Under the pieces are notes generated by a model, which was not told the DNA's origin, did no database searches, and saw nothing but the letters and a program-made list of their open reading frames with translations. Below, piece by piece: positions 13,254 to 24,982 of a stretch of 64,000 bases of DNA. Every line of letters starts with the position of its first letter. Within the stretch, counting starts at the first letter, position 1. This DNA is from Rhabdornis inornatus. Lineage: Eukaryota; Chordata; Aves; Passeriformes; Rhabdornithidae. The DNA lies in assembly GCA_013397075.1 (NCBI GenBank), contig VWZS01005960.1, positions 556,308-620,307 of the forward strand, in the 5' to 3' direction. Both the position numbers and the translations under genes were made by a program.

Positions 13254-13330
13254 ATCAGAGAATCAAAGAACACTCTGAGCTGGAAGGGACCCACAAGGAA
13301 CATCCAAGTCCAACTCATGATCTCAAACCT
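13254..13330 (-). mobile_element. Short CR1 3' end
   Basis: AGAGAATCAAAGAACACTCTGAGCTGGAAGGGACCCACAAGG is the terminal 75 bp of a CR1 copy. Confidence 0.75.
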
Positions 13331-16305
13331 CAAAATTATAAAGATCAGTGCACCTGAAACACTCACTGAAAATTGTGTTGGTTTAAGCACGTGCCCATGC
13401 TAAATGCTCTATTGAACTGGGCTCTGACCATGCTCCTGGTCACATTACTCAGTGTTTGGCAGCAGTACCTCTCATTAGAAAGCAAATTTACTGTTCTATA
13501 AGCCAATAGAAATTATGTATTTATTTGTAAAGATGTCAAAACCAAATTTGCCGGAACTGTGCTTAACAACCATTTGGAAACCCAAGCCAAGCAAATATTT
13601 TTAACCATACTTTGAGAATGATTTGTTTTCTTTCCATTTGAAAGTTCTGCTGTTTCGTTATGGAAAAACACAGCATATTCAAACAGAAAGAGGAATTTAA
13701 TTTCCTGTCAACACTTGAACTTCCAGGAGGGGATAACCAGTTCAGTGAAAGCAACGAAAGGACACATGGTGGGAAGAAGAAAAGTAAAAAAGGAGGAAGA
13801 CCAAGCCTTCCCTTTGTGTCACCAAGATCAGCTTGACCCATGCCCCACAGCCCTGATCTGCTTTCACCTACATCAGCTTGCTGCAATTACTACAGGCATG
13901 TAATCCAGATCCCTAAAATCCTTACACAGGATTCCAAAGAAGTGAATGTGTGGACACAGCTCTGAGGAGCCGACAGCCCAATCCAACACAACACCCAGCT
14001 GGAAGACCAGACTCTGGTAGTCAGGAAGGTGGGGGGAGCAGTTAGAGAAAGACCACCCCAAAACTTTATCACTGCAATTGTTTGGTGCTTATTCAGGCAA
14101 GTCAGATGGATGTGATCACTGAGAGCAAGTCAAAGCACTTGTCTGAGCAAAAAGCCTTACTCTGAGTCCATCAATGACCTAGGTCTCAGCACATGCAGAG
14201 GAGTTACACCACTTCTTTGTTTCATCTGAGATTCAGCCTCACCGTAGAGCTGATTCTGCACTTCCCCCTGGTGCAACAACTCCCACCAAAGCAAGCTGGA
14301 GATCTCCCTGAGTCTGGAGTGCAGCTGCACTGGGCGCTTTTCCTGTCAGTCTTGTTTCAGACAGCTCCTCAGCACATTACAGCCTCATCCCACTTCTAAA
14401 TAAACAAGCAAACCAACAAGAAATAAACAAGAAACCAACATCTAAAATCCTAAAATTAATCTGAAAGATGCTGTTCTCTGAGATTCAAATTTGTTCCCCT
14501 CAGCCCTGGGTTTTAGGCTGAGTACTCTGTTCCTGAAAAGTATGACTTGCTTGGCACTTATTTTACTGACTAGGAAGGAAAAATTCATCATGCATTTGGG
14601 CATTATCATTAAAGAGCACGGTTGGGGACAGGAAAGCAGAACTCATATCTGGGGGAGAGAATGTCAGAGCACTGCTCTGCAAAGCAGATCTCAATTTATC
14701 TCAGGACACAGATGAGGTACTTGAATAAATTATAATCTCAACTGAGCACTTATTTATATTAGAAAATGTGTTAGAAACAAACCTTGAGCAATGTTGACAA
14801 ACAAGCCTTCTCTTCTCTGCTACTCCTGCTGTGCCACAGGATGTGGGAAAGGCATGGAACATCCTTCAGCAATACAACAGAATTTGGAGGGGGAAACAGA
14901 GACGTCCTTTGCAAGAGAAATGCTAAGAAAGCTCTTTGAGCTAAAGGAGCAACTTTGTGTCAGTCTTCAGAGCAAGCTGTGATCTCCATGAAGGTAACGT
15001 GTCCCTCGTCTCCCAACAACACCTCAGTTGTAAAATCCACAGTGCTGAGAAGGTTTTGTTTGGAAATAAAAGAAACCAGGGGTGTGTTTTGATGAAAAGA
15101 TGGTGCTTTCCATCCGTGTCCAAGAGAAAAGCCACACCATGGTTGTTCAAGCAGCATGGAATGCCACATTTGACTCCTGAAGTGCCATCCACTCCCGGTG
15201 TCAGGTAAGTAAAACCAGAGAACTGTGTACACAAATGGTGTGTGCATACATGGAGGTGACTGATACACACACTCAAGGAATCATGAAAACAGTTTTGCAG
15301 ATATTGCACTCAATATTCTACTTTCTCACTCTGCCTATCTACTCCCTCATATTTTTGATCTGTTGTGCACTTGAAAATCTGTTCAGATCACTTTCGATCT
15401 GTTGTGCACTGGATTGAAACCAGTAACAGCAGACAGTGTATTTTTTTTTCCCTTTCAGTCTCAAAAATATAACAAAGGTATAAAACTGTAAAATCACAAA
15501 AAAAGAAAAAAAAAAGCTGCACATACTTTTTGGAGTGGGGCCAGTAAGCACGTGACTGAATTACTTAGAAATTCTGAAACAGGAACGTAACTAATAAAAT
15601 TATTTACAAAGAAGTATATCTACAATATTTAATAATTTAAGGCTCACAAGAAACTAACATATCAATGACAACAGAAGTTTTCTGCTCTAAGGTTCAAAGC
15701 ACCAAATTCACTTCACATACAAGATAACCAGATCTGTACTGATCACTAGTGGAAAACTCAGAAAGTGCTGATCTGCTAATGTTCCTAGTGCTTTAATGAT
15801 ATCGTATTTCACAGGAATAAGAAATCTCCTTTCAACCATAAATACAGTCATACAGATACAAAATATATTTGAATAATTTGAATTTGAAACTACAGTACAA
15901 AACCCCTCAACCTCCCCCCTCCCATCCCTAATCCATTCATTCTCCACACACACATCCCCCCAGTTCTTTATACTAAACTCGGTGCAACTGAATTGGTTAC
16001 AGATTACCCATTCAAAACCAATGACCATTTACTAAAATAAGTTTCTACAAATTATATTTTTCACTGTCATAATTTACCAGCTCCTGCATCATGGAGCATA
16101 GCTTATTCTTAGTCTATTTTAAAAATAGGTGACCCTTTGTGCCATGGAAAAAGAACATAAAAACATGTATTCCTGGAGGACTGCTCAGGACAGTGATCAA
16201 TTTATAAAATACAGCCTGACTTAAAAAACTAATTGGTACTAAAAGAATAATTATAGTAGCAAGTTTCTGACACCAGAAAATCCTTCTGAACTCTGTCTCC
16301 TCTCC
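13331..16305. other. Downstream flank and probable 3' UTR of KCNA5
   Basis: The part adjoining the KCNA5 stop is AT-rich and unique, as expected of a 3' UTR. ATTAAA-type signals on the minus strand lie near 15,797-15,792 and about 15,630. The transcript end is not resolved. Confidence 0.4.
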
Positions 16306-17862
16306 TCACAGGTCTGTTTCCCTGTTGGTGTCCAGACAGAGAGCATAGAGGGATTTTCTGAGATCTGCGTTACTTTTTGCTTTGATATTGGCTTTCTCTA
16401 AGGAGCTGGTGCCACTGTTGAACTCCTCACTGTTTTCCAAGTGCACAACAGATTTGTTCAGAGAGTTTTTACTGGGTCTTCTCTTCACTTCTCCCCCTGC
16501 AGTGCTGCCCTGACCACTACTGTGTTCATCTTTGAGGATAGCCTGCTCTTCGTGGTCAGTCTCTCGGTGGTAGAAGTAGTTGAAGTTGGACACGATGACA
16601 GGTACAGGCAGGGCAATTGTCAGCACACCAGCGATGGCACACAAGGAGCCCACAATCTTGCCCCCCACAGTGACAGGTCTCATGTCCCCATAGCCCACAG
16701 TAGTCATGGTTACCACTGCCCACCAGAAAGCATCAGGGATGCTGGAGAAATGAGACTCAGGGTCATCGGCCTCAGCAAAGTAGACAGCGCTGGAGAAGAG
16801 GATCACCCCGATGAAGAGGAAGAAGATGAGGAGGCCCAGCTCCCTCATGCTGGCTTTCAAAGTCTGTCCCAAGATCTGCAGCCCCTTGGAGTGCCTGGAG
16901 AGCTTGAAGATCCTGAAGACTCTGACCAGGCGGATGACTCTGAGGATGGCAAGGGACATGGCTTGCTGCTGGCCCCCACCCCCATTGCTGCTGCCAGCCC
17001 CGGGCTGCTGCTGCTCATGGGCCAGCTCGGTGCCCAGGGTGATGAAGTAGGGGATGATGGCCACGATGTCGATGATGTTCATGATGTTGCGGGAGAACTC
17101 GGGCTTGCTGGGGCAGGCGAAGAAGCGCACGAGGAGCTCGAAGGTGAACCAGATCACACAGGTGGTCTCGATGATGAAGAAGGGGTCAGCCAGGCTACTG
17201 GGAGGCTGCATGGGTGGGGAGTCCCCGGGCGTGCCATTCAAACCTCCACCTTGCGGGGGCAGGGGTACGGGCATCTCCCTCTCGTCCCTGAACTCGGGCA
17301 GGGTCTCCAGGCAGAAGGTGATGATGGAGATGAGGATGACCAGCACGGAGACGATGGCGATGGCCCGCGCTGAGCTGGAACTCTCGGGGTACTCAAAGAT
17401 GAGCCAGACCTGTCGCTGGAACTCATTGCGGGGCAGGGGCTTCTCCTCCTCTTTGATGAAGCCCTCGTCCTCTCGGAAGCGCTCCATGGCCTCCTCACCC
17501 AGCTGGTAGAAGCGGATCTCGTCGGCGAAGACGTCGATGGAGACATTGACGGGCCGGCGGAGCTTGCCCCCGGACTGGTAAAAGTAGAGGATGCCGTCGA
17601 AGCTGGGCCGGTTGCGGTCGAAGAAGTACTCGTTGCGGAGCGGGTCGAAGTAGCGAATGCGCTTGTCCGGGTCGCCCAGCAGCGTGTCGGGGAACTGGTT
17701 GAGGGTGCCGAGCTGCGTCTCGAAGCGCAGCCCCGAGATGTTGATCAGCACCCGCTGGTGGTGCATGGCGCCCGGGTTGGCCGCCGCCGCCTCCTCCTCG
17801 TCGTCGCCCGCCGCCGCCATGGCCATGCCCCGGCGGTGTCCCCCTTCCTCGGCCGGCCCCAT
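16306..17862 (-). CDS. KCNA5: Voltage-gated K+ channel Kv1.5-like, intact single-exon gene
   Basis: This 518-residue Shaker-type channel subunit forms tetramers in the plasma membrane and passes a delayed-rectifier K+ current. The T1 tetramerisation domain is at about 37-130, S1 at 164-184, S2 at 226-247 and S3 at 259-277. The S4 sensor has R308, R311, R314, R317 and K320; S5 is at 341-361, the TVGYGD filter at 388-393, and S6 carries the PVP hinge at 419-421. An N-glycosylation sequon (N209) lies in the S1-S2 linker, a PKA-type RRPS at 461-464, and a PDZ ligand ETDL ends the chain. That tail, the KAKSNADLRKSLYALCLDT region and the EEKPLPRNEFQRQVWLIFEYPES region match Kv1.5 rather than Kv1.1-1.4. 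The frame is intronless, as usual for KCNA genes. The start has G at -3 and +4; M13 and M15 are alternatives. Compared with the roughly 600-residue mammalian protein, the N-terminus is about 90 residues shorter and lacks the proline-rich block. Confidence 0.95.
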   Translation of the reverse strand: MGPAEEGGHRRGMAMAAAGDDEEEAAAANPGAMHHQRVLINISGLRFETQLGTLNQFPDTLLGDPDKRIRYFDPLRNEYFFDRNRPSFDGILYFYQSGGKLRRPVNVSIDVFADEIRFYQLGEEAMERFREDEGFIKEEEKPLPRNEFQRQVWLIFEYPESSSSARAIAIVSVLVILISIITFCLETLPEFRDEREMPVPLPPQGGGLNGTPGDSPPMQPPSSLADPFFIIETTCVIWFTFELLVRFFACPSKPEFSRNIMNIIDIVAIIPYFITLGTELAHEQQQPGAGSSNGGGGQQQAMSLAILRVIRLVRVFRIFKLSRHSKGLQILGQTLKASMRELGLLIFFLFIGVILFSSAVYFAEADDPESHFSSIPDAFWWAVVTMTTVGYGDMRPVTVGGKIVGSLCAIAGVLTIALPVPVIVSNFNYFYHRETDHEEQAILKDEHSSGQGSTAGGEVKRRPSKNSLNKSVVHLENSEEFNSGTSSLEKANIKAKSNADLRKSLYALCLDTNRETDL

Positions 17863-17887
17863 CTCGGCCGCGGGGCGCGGAGCGCGN

Positions 17888-17937
17888 TGCCCTGCCCTGC
17901 CCTGCCCTGCCCTGCCCTGCCCTGCTCTGCCCTGCCC
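17888..17937 (-). repeat. (GGGCA)n pentanucleotide repeat in presumed KCNA5 5' UTR
   Basis: There are ten tandem units of TGCCC on the plus strand (GGGCA in the mRNA sense); the eighth reads TGCTC. The repeat begins about 26 nt upstream of the start codon and directly abuts a single ambiguous base at 17,887, so the true copy number may be uncertain. Regularly spaced GGG runs in the transcript could form a G-quadruplex. Confidence 0.85.
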
Positions 17938-18022
17938 GACCCGCCTCCCCTCACTGCGCCGCCGAGCGCGGCCGAGAGCGGCCCGGGGGAGCCGCCTGGG
18001 GACCCGGATATGAACGAGCGAT

Positions 18023-18048
18023 CATTATATTATGGTCGCTTGACGTCA
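18023..18048 (-). promoter_or_regulatory. KCNA5 core promoter: CRE plus TATA-like box
   Basis: A full palindromic cAMP-response element TGACGTCA is at 18041-18048. Immediately downstream in gene direction comes an AT-rich TATA-like stretch (CATAATATAATG, 18034 to 18023) inside otherwise very GC-rich DNA. Initiation about 25-30 nt further on would give a 5' UTR of roughly 130-140 nt with no upstream ATG before 17,862. cAMP control through a CRE has been reported for the mammalian Kv1.5 gene, which fits the identification. The start site itself is inferred. Confidence 0.6.
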
Positions 18049-18400
18049 AAGAGGATCCCTCCTGCTCCGCGCCCCCGCGCAGGCAGCGGCAGCATCCCCC
18101 GGGGAGCCGGGATGCAGCATCCCCCCGGCCCCGCCCCGCCGAGGGATGCGCTCGGGCAGCGGGGACCGGCCCCACGTGGGGATGCCCGCAGGTGTGCGGA
18201 GGTGCGGGACGAGCTGCGGCCGGGCCGGGGGCTGGGGCTGGGGCTGCCCTCGGGGCCGGGGGGAGCGGGGCACAGCGCTCTCCGCACCAGGGGGATTACG
18301 GAGCGGCCCCCGCGCGGGGATTTGCTCGCTAAAGGGATTGCGCGCAGCGAGCGCTTCTGGCTGCGAACCCCCGCTCACCTCGAATGAAAATCAGAACTGA

Positions 18401-20837
18401 AAGCTCCGGGGATTCCTGGCGCCTCTTGGCGTGTGCCCCCCCCTCCCCATTCCCCAGCGGAATAAGAACAAAGGAAGGGATTGGGTATTTATTTTTTTTC
18501 CGCTTTGCGTTTGCTCTCCCTGCTCCTGCTCCCTGGAGTTTCTCGCTGAATTAGTGCGGCTCCAAAAGGTGCTTCCCAAGCCAGCAAACGACATTTGTGC
18601 CATGCTATTTTCACGTTAACATTCACAAACACTTTCCCGTTGATGCAATCCTAAACCCGCATCCAAGGCTGAAATGTTTCAGTAGACGCACATTTTATTA
18701 GAGAGAAGCAAGCAGCTTTACACAATGACTTCAATTACAATTCAATAAAACTATCGATACTAAGATCTTACTTTCTATATTCAAGCCATGAACTGATCCA
18801 TTCTATTCAAGGTCCACAGAGAAATACACTAAATATGTATATAAATACTGTAGGATTAGAACCTGTAGGTATATGTACAACACTCCAGTCTTGTGGAGTT
18901 TCTGGTTTTCTAACAAAATTGAGTGTGACCATTTTGCCTTCCAGTTCGCATCACAGTGACATTTTTTCCTAAATCCTTATGTTACTACTCACAGCTCCAT
19001 CAAACACTTCACCTATATTCATTGTGACTAGTGGCTTTCCCCTAATTTAAAGCATTACCTCTGTGTATGAAATATGCCCAAAGATATTAAAAGCATAAAT
19101 AGAAAACCATAATTGTATTAAACAGTTTCTGTAAGTGGTGGCTTGTATTTTATCTCCGAGAACTGAGCACAGAATTGCCAACCTGTTTTGCCACTGTGCC
19201 AGTGAAGCAAAGGACAGCTTTGCTCACACAAGTAATTTCTAGAAGCAAAATTATGTAGAAGGTAAGTTCTTCTTTGAAAATAACAGCTCTTTGATTTAGA
19301 GTTATTTAATGGGATAACATATTAAACCTGCAAAATGTGGGATAACACCCTTTGGGACTAGCAAAATCCACGAAAAATACAGACACCACAGACACACACC
19401 TGTTTACCCCAACAAGGAGTGGCTGATCTACTACCAATGCGTATCAGGAATTACAACCAGAGAAGGGCTTGCACACTCGAAAACTATTCTGGTTTTCCTA
19501 TTCTGTCAGCTCCTGTTGTGCAAAGCATCCTCCCTCCAAATATTGCCTCAGGAATAACCCATTTATTTCAGGAGAAAACATTCTCAGACATCTGTGATGG
19601 TAGGCACCACACAGAGCAGAATAAAGTGTACAGACGAGGAGTAACTTGCTGCCTCTCAGATTGTTGTATCCATTCTGCCATTCCTTCATCAGTAGCAGGG
19701 GATGCCTGGGAGGCCAAATTTAAGTTCTAGTTCAAGTTTCTAGCCTGTCTAAGTATCAAGTTGCAATGTTCACATACTGAATTTGAAGGCAGATGGGACT
19801 ATGCTAAAGTGCAAAGAAGGACTTGCCCAAATTCACCTGGATGGAAACCTTACAGAAAACCCTATGAAAAAAATGTACATTATTTATTGATAGATCAGAA
19901 AAATGCATCTGCTTGTACAGCATTTGAGTAACTTGTAGTTAGTTTCTTTGCAGCTTTAAAAGGTGTGAGAATCTATTACAGTGTCTGTATGTGTGGGTAC
20001 AAAAAAAGAGCAGAGAAAAGGGACAAGAGAAAGTGGGAGGATGATGTTAAAAGGGAAAGAACATCTACTTCAAGCAGGGAATTTTAAAGGACAATTTTTA
20101 TGTGATAGCCTTCAGTTTTCCAGCTCAATGTAAAGACCCTGAACCCTCTCTAGAAAAGCAGCAGAAAGCTAAGGTACTGGAGAGGAAGGATGACATGCAG
20201 ACTATGGAAGAACAGTGCTGAGATGTGCTACTAATGTTTTAACCAGGCACTCCCTGGAAAGAATTTATATGTCCACATACTTGTGATTTAGCCAGAAGTA
20301 TTTCCTACCCTGAGCACAAGAAATCAGTCCTTTACACTCCAGCACATCCGCAACAAAACCTAGCATTCACTGCAGCTCCCACTGTGCCATTCCATTGCAG
20401 GTGTGGCTGCTGGGAGCTGTCCTTCCGTGTCCCACGGTGAGATGGAAGACCCATCCCATGGAGAGGTCCCACATGCTGAGAAATGAGCCATGGGGATGGG
20501 CTGCGTTCACCTACTCACCCCCAAACACACCCATGCACACACTACACCCTCTGGTACGGTGGCCAAGGACACCTTGGGGACATCAGCCTTCTCACAAATA
20601 CTCCTTCTTGGGCCATCCCTGTCACTGATGGGGAGTTTCAGCATCACAAAAATAAAAAGGTGATGCTGAGAGGTGAAGAGAGGCACACCAAGCTCTTGAG
20701 GCTGCCCACAGCCCTCCTCCTCCTCAGTGTTGATGGGACTCCGTGTGTCTCCCTCGGCACATTTTGTGGGTACAGGGACCCCAGGGTGACACGACAGACT
20801 CCTTTTTTCCTTCTCCATGTGTTGACTAATTAATAGC
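18401..20837. other. Upstream flank of KCNA5
   Basis: Unique, AT-rich, no exon-like pattern. Confidence 0.5.
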
Positions 20838-21180
20838 GAGGTTGTGGCAGATGGTGAGGAAATTACCTGAAGCTGAGAGGAAACCGAAAGGGTTAAAGGC
20901 AAATCAGTGCCTCCACCACTTGGTTAATTCCTTGGCAGCCCGACCCCGGGTTGAAATGATTCAGGGCAGAGAGAGGCACTGCCACAGTCCCCTGGGGAGA
21001 CCCCAGAGGAAAGGCTTGTATTTCCTGTCCAGAAGGATTAAGTACGAGGCCATTGACAAATCACAGTAAACATCTGGATGCGAGCACTCCATCTATCAAG
21101 CCCTAATCCACGAAGCTATTCATTAATGAATTCAGCACATTCACACTGTTCTATATATAGAGCTGTCTGATCTTTTTAAA
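20838..21180. promoter_or_regulatory. Candidate distal enhancer upstream of KCNA5
   Basis: A non-repetitive stretch about 3 kb upstream of the KCNA5 start has several developmental-factor-like words close together: a perfect palindromic MEF2-type CTATATATAG at 21151-21160, CATTAATGAATT at 21121, CTAATCC near 21,105 and TTAATTCC near 20,925. It looks unlike the surrounding simple sequence. Enhancer function is inference only. Confidence 0.3.
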
Positions 21181-24100
21181 TGTTTGGTTTCTAGGTGGTT
21201 TACATCTGTATCAACAGATTTTTATTTTTGGATGAAGCAATCTACTGTATTCTGCTTTTGCCTGTTTAATTGTTTAGAGCAATTATTTTGCCTCTAAAAA
21301 AAAACCAAAAACAAAAACAAAAAAACCCAACACAGCCATATTTTCTGATAGTACATAAAAAATCCAATAGCTAAAACCCAACCATGTCCCTGCATTTTAT
21401 ATTGCTTTGCAATTTTAAGCCTAAGTTCCTCTGGAAACTTTCCATCACACAGGGATGGAAAAAACATTAAATAGTAATTGATTTTCTTTTCTGTATTTTG
21501 TTTTGATTAAAATGAGAATCCCTCTCATTTATCTTCAGAGAGAAAGTAAGCACTGAGTAAATGGTCTGGTTAATTCAAAAGTAATTTGATCAGAACATCC
21601 ATAATTTACACTGACTGGAACAGCAGGAAAGATGCTGAGCACTACCAGATATCAAGCTTATTCATTTCAGCAGCCTACTTACACTGTGCTTTACATCTTG
21701 TTCATGTAAACTGCTCAATGAACATCTGATGACCCACATTTTACAAGGGGGGGACTCAGACACCACTGTGCCCTCAAAAGTCATCTGTAAAGATTGAATA
21801 ACACTCAGCCTGCTCCCAGCAAACACGCTGTGGAGCTGAGTGCATTGTTTCCCATACAGCTGTGCCAGCCTCCTTCCAGAGCAATCTGCTGCCTTTGCCA
21901 CTGATATTGGGAGAAACAGCACTTGGCCCAGAGGTTTTTCATAAATCCAGCTGCAACAGTGCATTTTCAATTCATCCTCAAAGTTTTGGACTCTACCAGA
22001 CAGCATGAGCCTCCAAGCTTGCAATTTATAATTTCCCTCCCTTTAGACTTCCAGTGCTTTGCTGTGGGGTAATCTTTAATTCCAGGGACTTGATCTTAGA
22101 GGGGAAATCTCATTCAATGCCTTTATTCTCTGTTAAATTCCAGGAGCACATAGCTGTACTCTCAGGTTTGTTTTTTGTCACAACAGGGTGGCCCAGGTGG
22201 ACAGTTCCAACTGGGATAACCCAGTTTTAAAACAGGAGAATGAACACAAACAAGTGAAATCTGAAGGAGCCACTCAGCTATACCACTGCAGTTTTTTCTT
22301 CACTGACCAGTGCAAATGCTCTCACAAGTAAATTTTGCTTGCATCAATGCTTCTGTAACAGCTGTGCTCCATGCCAGTGTCTGTTCCCGTATGGAAAGCG
22401 TGGTGTTTCTCAAAACTCAATCCCTCCTTATCAGTCAACTGAAAATACCTCATTTTCATGCTATGCCATCAAAGTCACACCAACAAAAAGCTCTTACCTC
22501 ATTCAAGATCAGGCCACCCACTCAGGCTGTGAAGAAGAGGGACAGGACTAAATCAAAGGTTTCATGCCTAGAACAAATGGTGGCAGCAGTGTCTGATTTA
22601 GGTGATCAGTCACTACAAGCTGACAGGTGACAGATTTGTACTTTCATGTTTTGTTACCACCTACGTGGCCAGTGACACTCCAGAATCCATTGCTCTGTCA
22701 CACACAGACACAAATTAAGCTGCATAGGCTGCCTTATAAAAAAAGCTAAATGGAGTGTTCACAAATTCATATATTTTAAGAGTGGAAAAACATTGAGTGA
22801 TCTCATTCAGATTTTGTGCTCATTTCTAATTTTTAAGCAGTCATGAATCAAGGAAAATCAAAATACATGATGCTTATTCTGGTATAAAATTATGAGTGAA
22901 CTTAGTTCCTACACTCTGAAAACATTAAGGGGAAGCTGAGGTTGAAACCTACTCATGTATAGGAAAAAGAGCATTATATTGCTTTGTGAGCACAGATAAT
23001 CTAGCCAGCTGCAAGAAATACTCTACCACGAAACTAGAGGGCCAAATGGTTTAAGCAGGAGAGGGCCACCAATGAATCATTGAGTGGACAGGAGTAATGA
23101 AATAGCTTTACTTGCACTGAGTCTTCAGGCTCTGGAGAGCGCCCAGGGGAAACTCTCCACATGAATATGTTAGATACACAGCAGATCCCCTTTTCCTGTC
23201 TTTCCAAACAAAGGGAGGAATGAAGGATCCCCCCCCACCCCCGCCCCCCCCCAAAGAATTTGCTAGTTAAAATTCTGAAAGAAGTAGAACTCCAGTATGC
23301 AAAAGTGTCACTATTTATTTATTAATTAGCATGGAAAAATATTTGACAGGAAGAAAACTAACTAGCACAGATGCAGTGATTCTCATACTCCCCAGTGACA
23401 ATCAGAAGAGAGATTGCTCAAATCAAAGGAAGGACATTTATGATGTGTCCTTGTGACAGTGTGAACAAGTCCTTTGTGGCTGTGTGTGAAGGGGAGGATG
23501 GTGAGGAATGGCAGAATATTGTTTTATCTTCCTCATGTGTGTGGAGGGGCTGAAGGGAGGGGTTGGGGTATGAACACAGAGCAGTGAGGAACAAGTTGAA
23601 TTTATTTTTTGTAGCCACTCGACTCCAGGGCACACAGATCTTTTGAGGTACATCCACTGCTCGGTTCAGGCTAGCTCTAGTCCTCTGGACAATCCCAGTG
23701 GAGTTGGACTTCTTTAAATTTGAGGTGGATTTGGCTTGGCAATGGCAATGCACCATATCACTAATTCCAACCCCCTCCTTCAACACCTTTGTATTTCACA
23801 AAATACCACTGCTCTGTAATGCCTGTTTTAAGCAACTGAGCAGGATTCAATCAGTAATTACAACTTTGTAGTTTAATTAGGATTTTCAAAGCATTACTAT
23901 ATCAAAACTTTAACAGTATTTAACAGCAAAGATGAATATAAGTGCCAAATTCTAGTTGTAATTGATTTAGGAGCAAAAAAAGAAGCCAATGACTGATGTG
24001 TTAAAATCAATGGGGCTATGCAGCCTTGCACTACCCAATGAATTGATTTTATACATTTTGTATTAATTCTTATACAGTTAGGTAGTGGAGGTGGTTGCTT

Positions 24101-24982
24101 ATGGTGGTGTTAAACTCTTTAGGTTAGACAAGAAGCAAAATTTTAAAATAACAGTATTAATAACAAATTCGAGAAAAGAAGTTATGTATAGGGAACAGCA
24201 ATTCTTTCTAGTTCGATTATGGCATCTATAAGGAGTAATACCAAGTATCTTCATGCATTAAAATCCTCTGTTGGTATGAGAGCAACCAAAGGGAAATAAA
24301 CATTCCAGAAAATGGTGACTCTTACTGCAGTAGTTTCTTATTCCGGTGAAAGTGCTAATAATGCCTTCTCTAGCTCCAGGGCAGTGAAGACACCTGTCCA
24401 GCCAGACATCTAATGTCCAATTTCCTTGCTGCTGATGCTGATATGAAGTTAAACAATCAGGAAGGAGCACCCCAGGCCTGGTAGGAGCTCCCTTAGCAGG
24501 ACAGGGTGGGATGCAGTGTACAGCTGAGTGTGGATTCCTGGCTGCTGCTGCTACCTGGACATTGATTTCCAGGCTGGAGGCACATGACCCTGCCTGATCT
24601 ACAGCACCAGGCTGAGATAGTTTTGTGGATGCAAAGAAACCCTCTACAGCCTAAGAAATGAGGCAGGGAGCTATAGCTGGCTGCTAGATCTTGGACACTG
24701 AGTTAAAGATGGAAGGGAAAGAGACCTTTTCTTGCAAATGTCCCAAGGCCTGCTATGCTGGTGACTACTTGGATTAGCTTGGCCTCAGCTTAAGTGTGCT
24801 CCTCAATTCCTTAATCCCTGAGTTTACATCATTCCTTTCTTCTCCCTAACGTGGGATATTTGAAGGCAAGACATGAGCCTCACACATGCTCCCCAGACAC
24901 ATTTTCTTCCTGAAAGCACATCACAAGCAGCAGAGAACACACATGCTCATCAGACTGTGCTCTCTGTGCCCTTTGATTCCCT
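21181..24982. other. Interval between ELOVL8 stop and KCNA5 upstream region
   Basis: It probably includes the ELOVL8 3' UTR on its right side. It also holds an A-rich tract (21,298-21,330) and the C-rich tract at 23.2 kb. No further coding exon seen. Confidence 0.5.
23228..23254. repeat. C-rich (minus-strand G-rich) homopolymer tract
   Basis: Three C runs of five to nine bases are separated by single A or G bases. The minus strand therefore carries enough G runs for a G-quadruplex. It lies near the likely 3' end of the ELOVL8 transcript. Confidence 0.85.

Larger units (their letters stand above)
17400..18400. promoter_or_regulatory. CpG-rich island over the KCNA5 5' end
   Basis: The base composition changes sharply here to GC- and CpG-rich sequence. 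It covers the T1-encoding part of the gene, the 5' UTR and about 350 bp upstream of the CRE. The last 250 bp of the coding region are clearly less GC-rich. I take this as the gene's promoter-associated island. Confidence 0.6.

Noticed and set aside
16441..17373. 310-codon plus-strand open frame
   Set aside because: It is the antisense shadow of KCNA5; its acidic, His-rich composition follows from the channel codons.
17758..18387. 209-codon plus frame upstream of KCNA5
   Set aside because: It runs through the ambiguous base and the TGCCC repeat in CpG-island DNA; expected by chance at such GC content.
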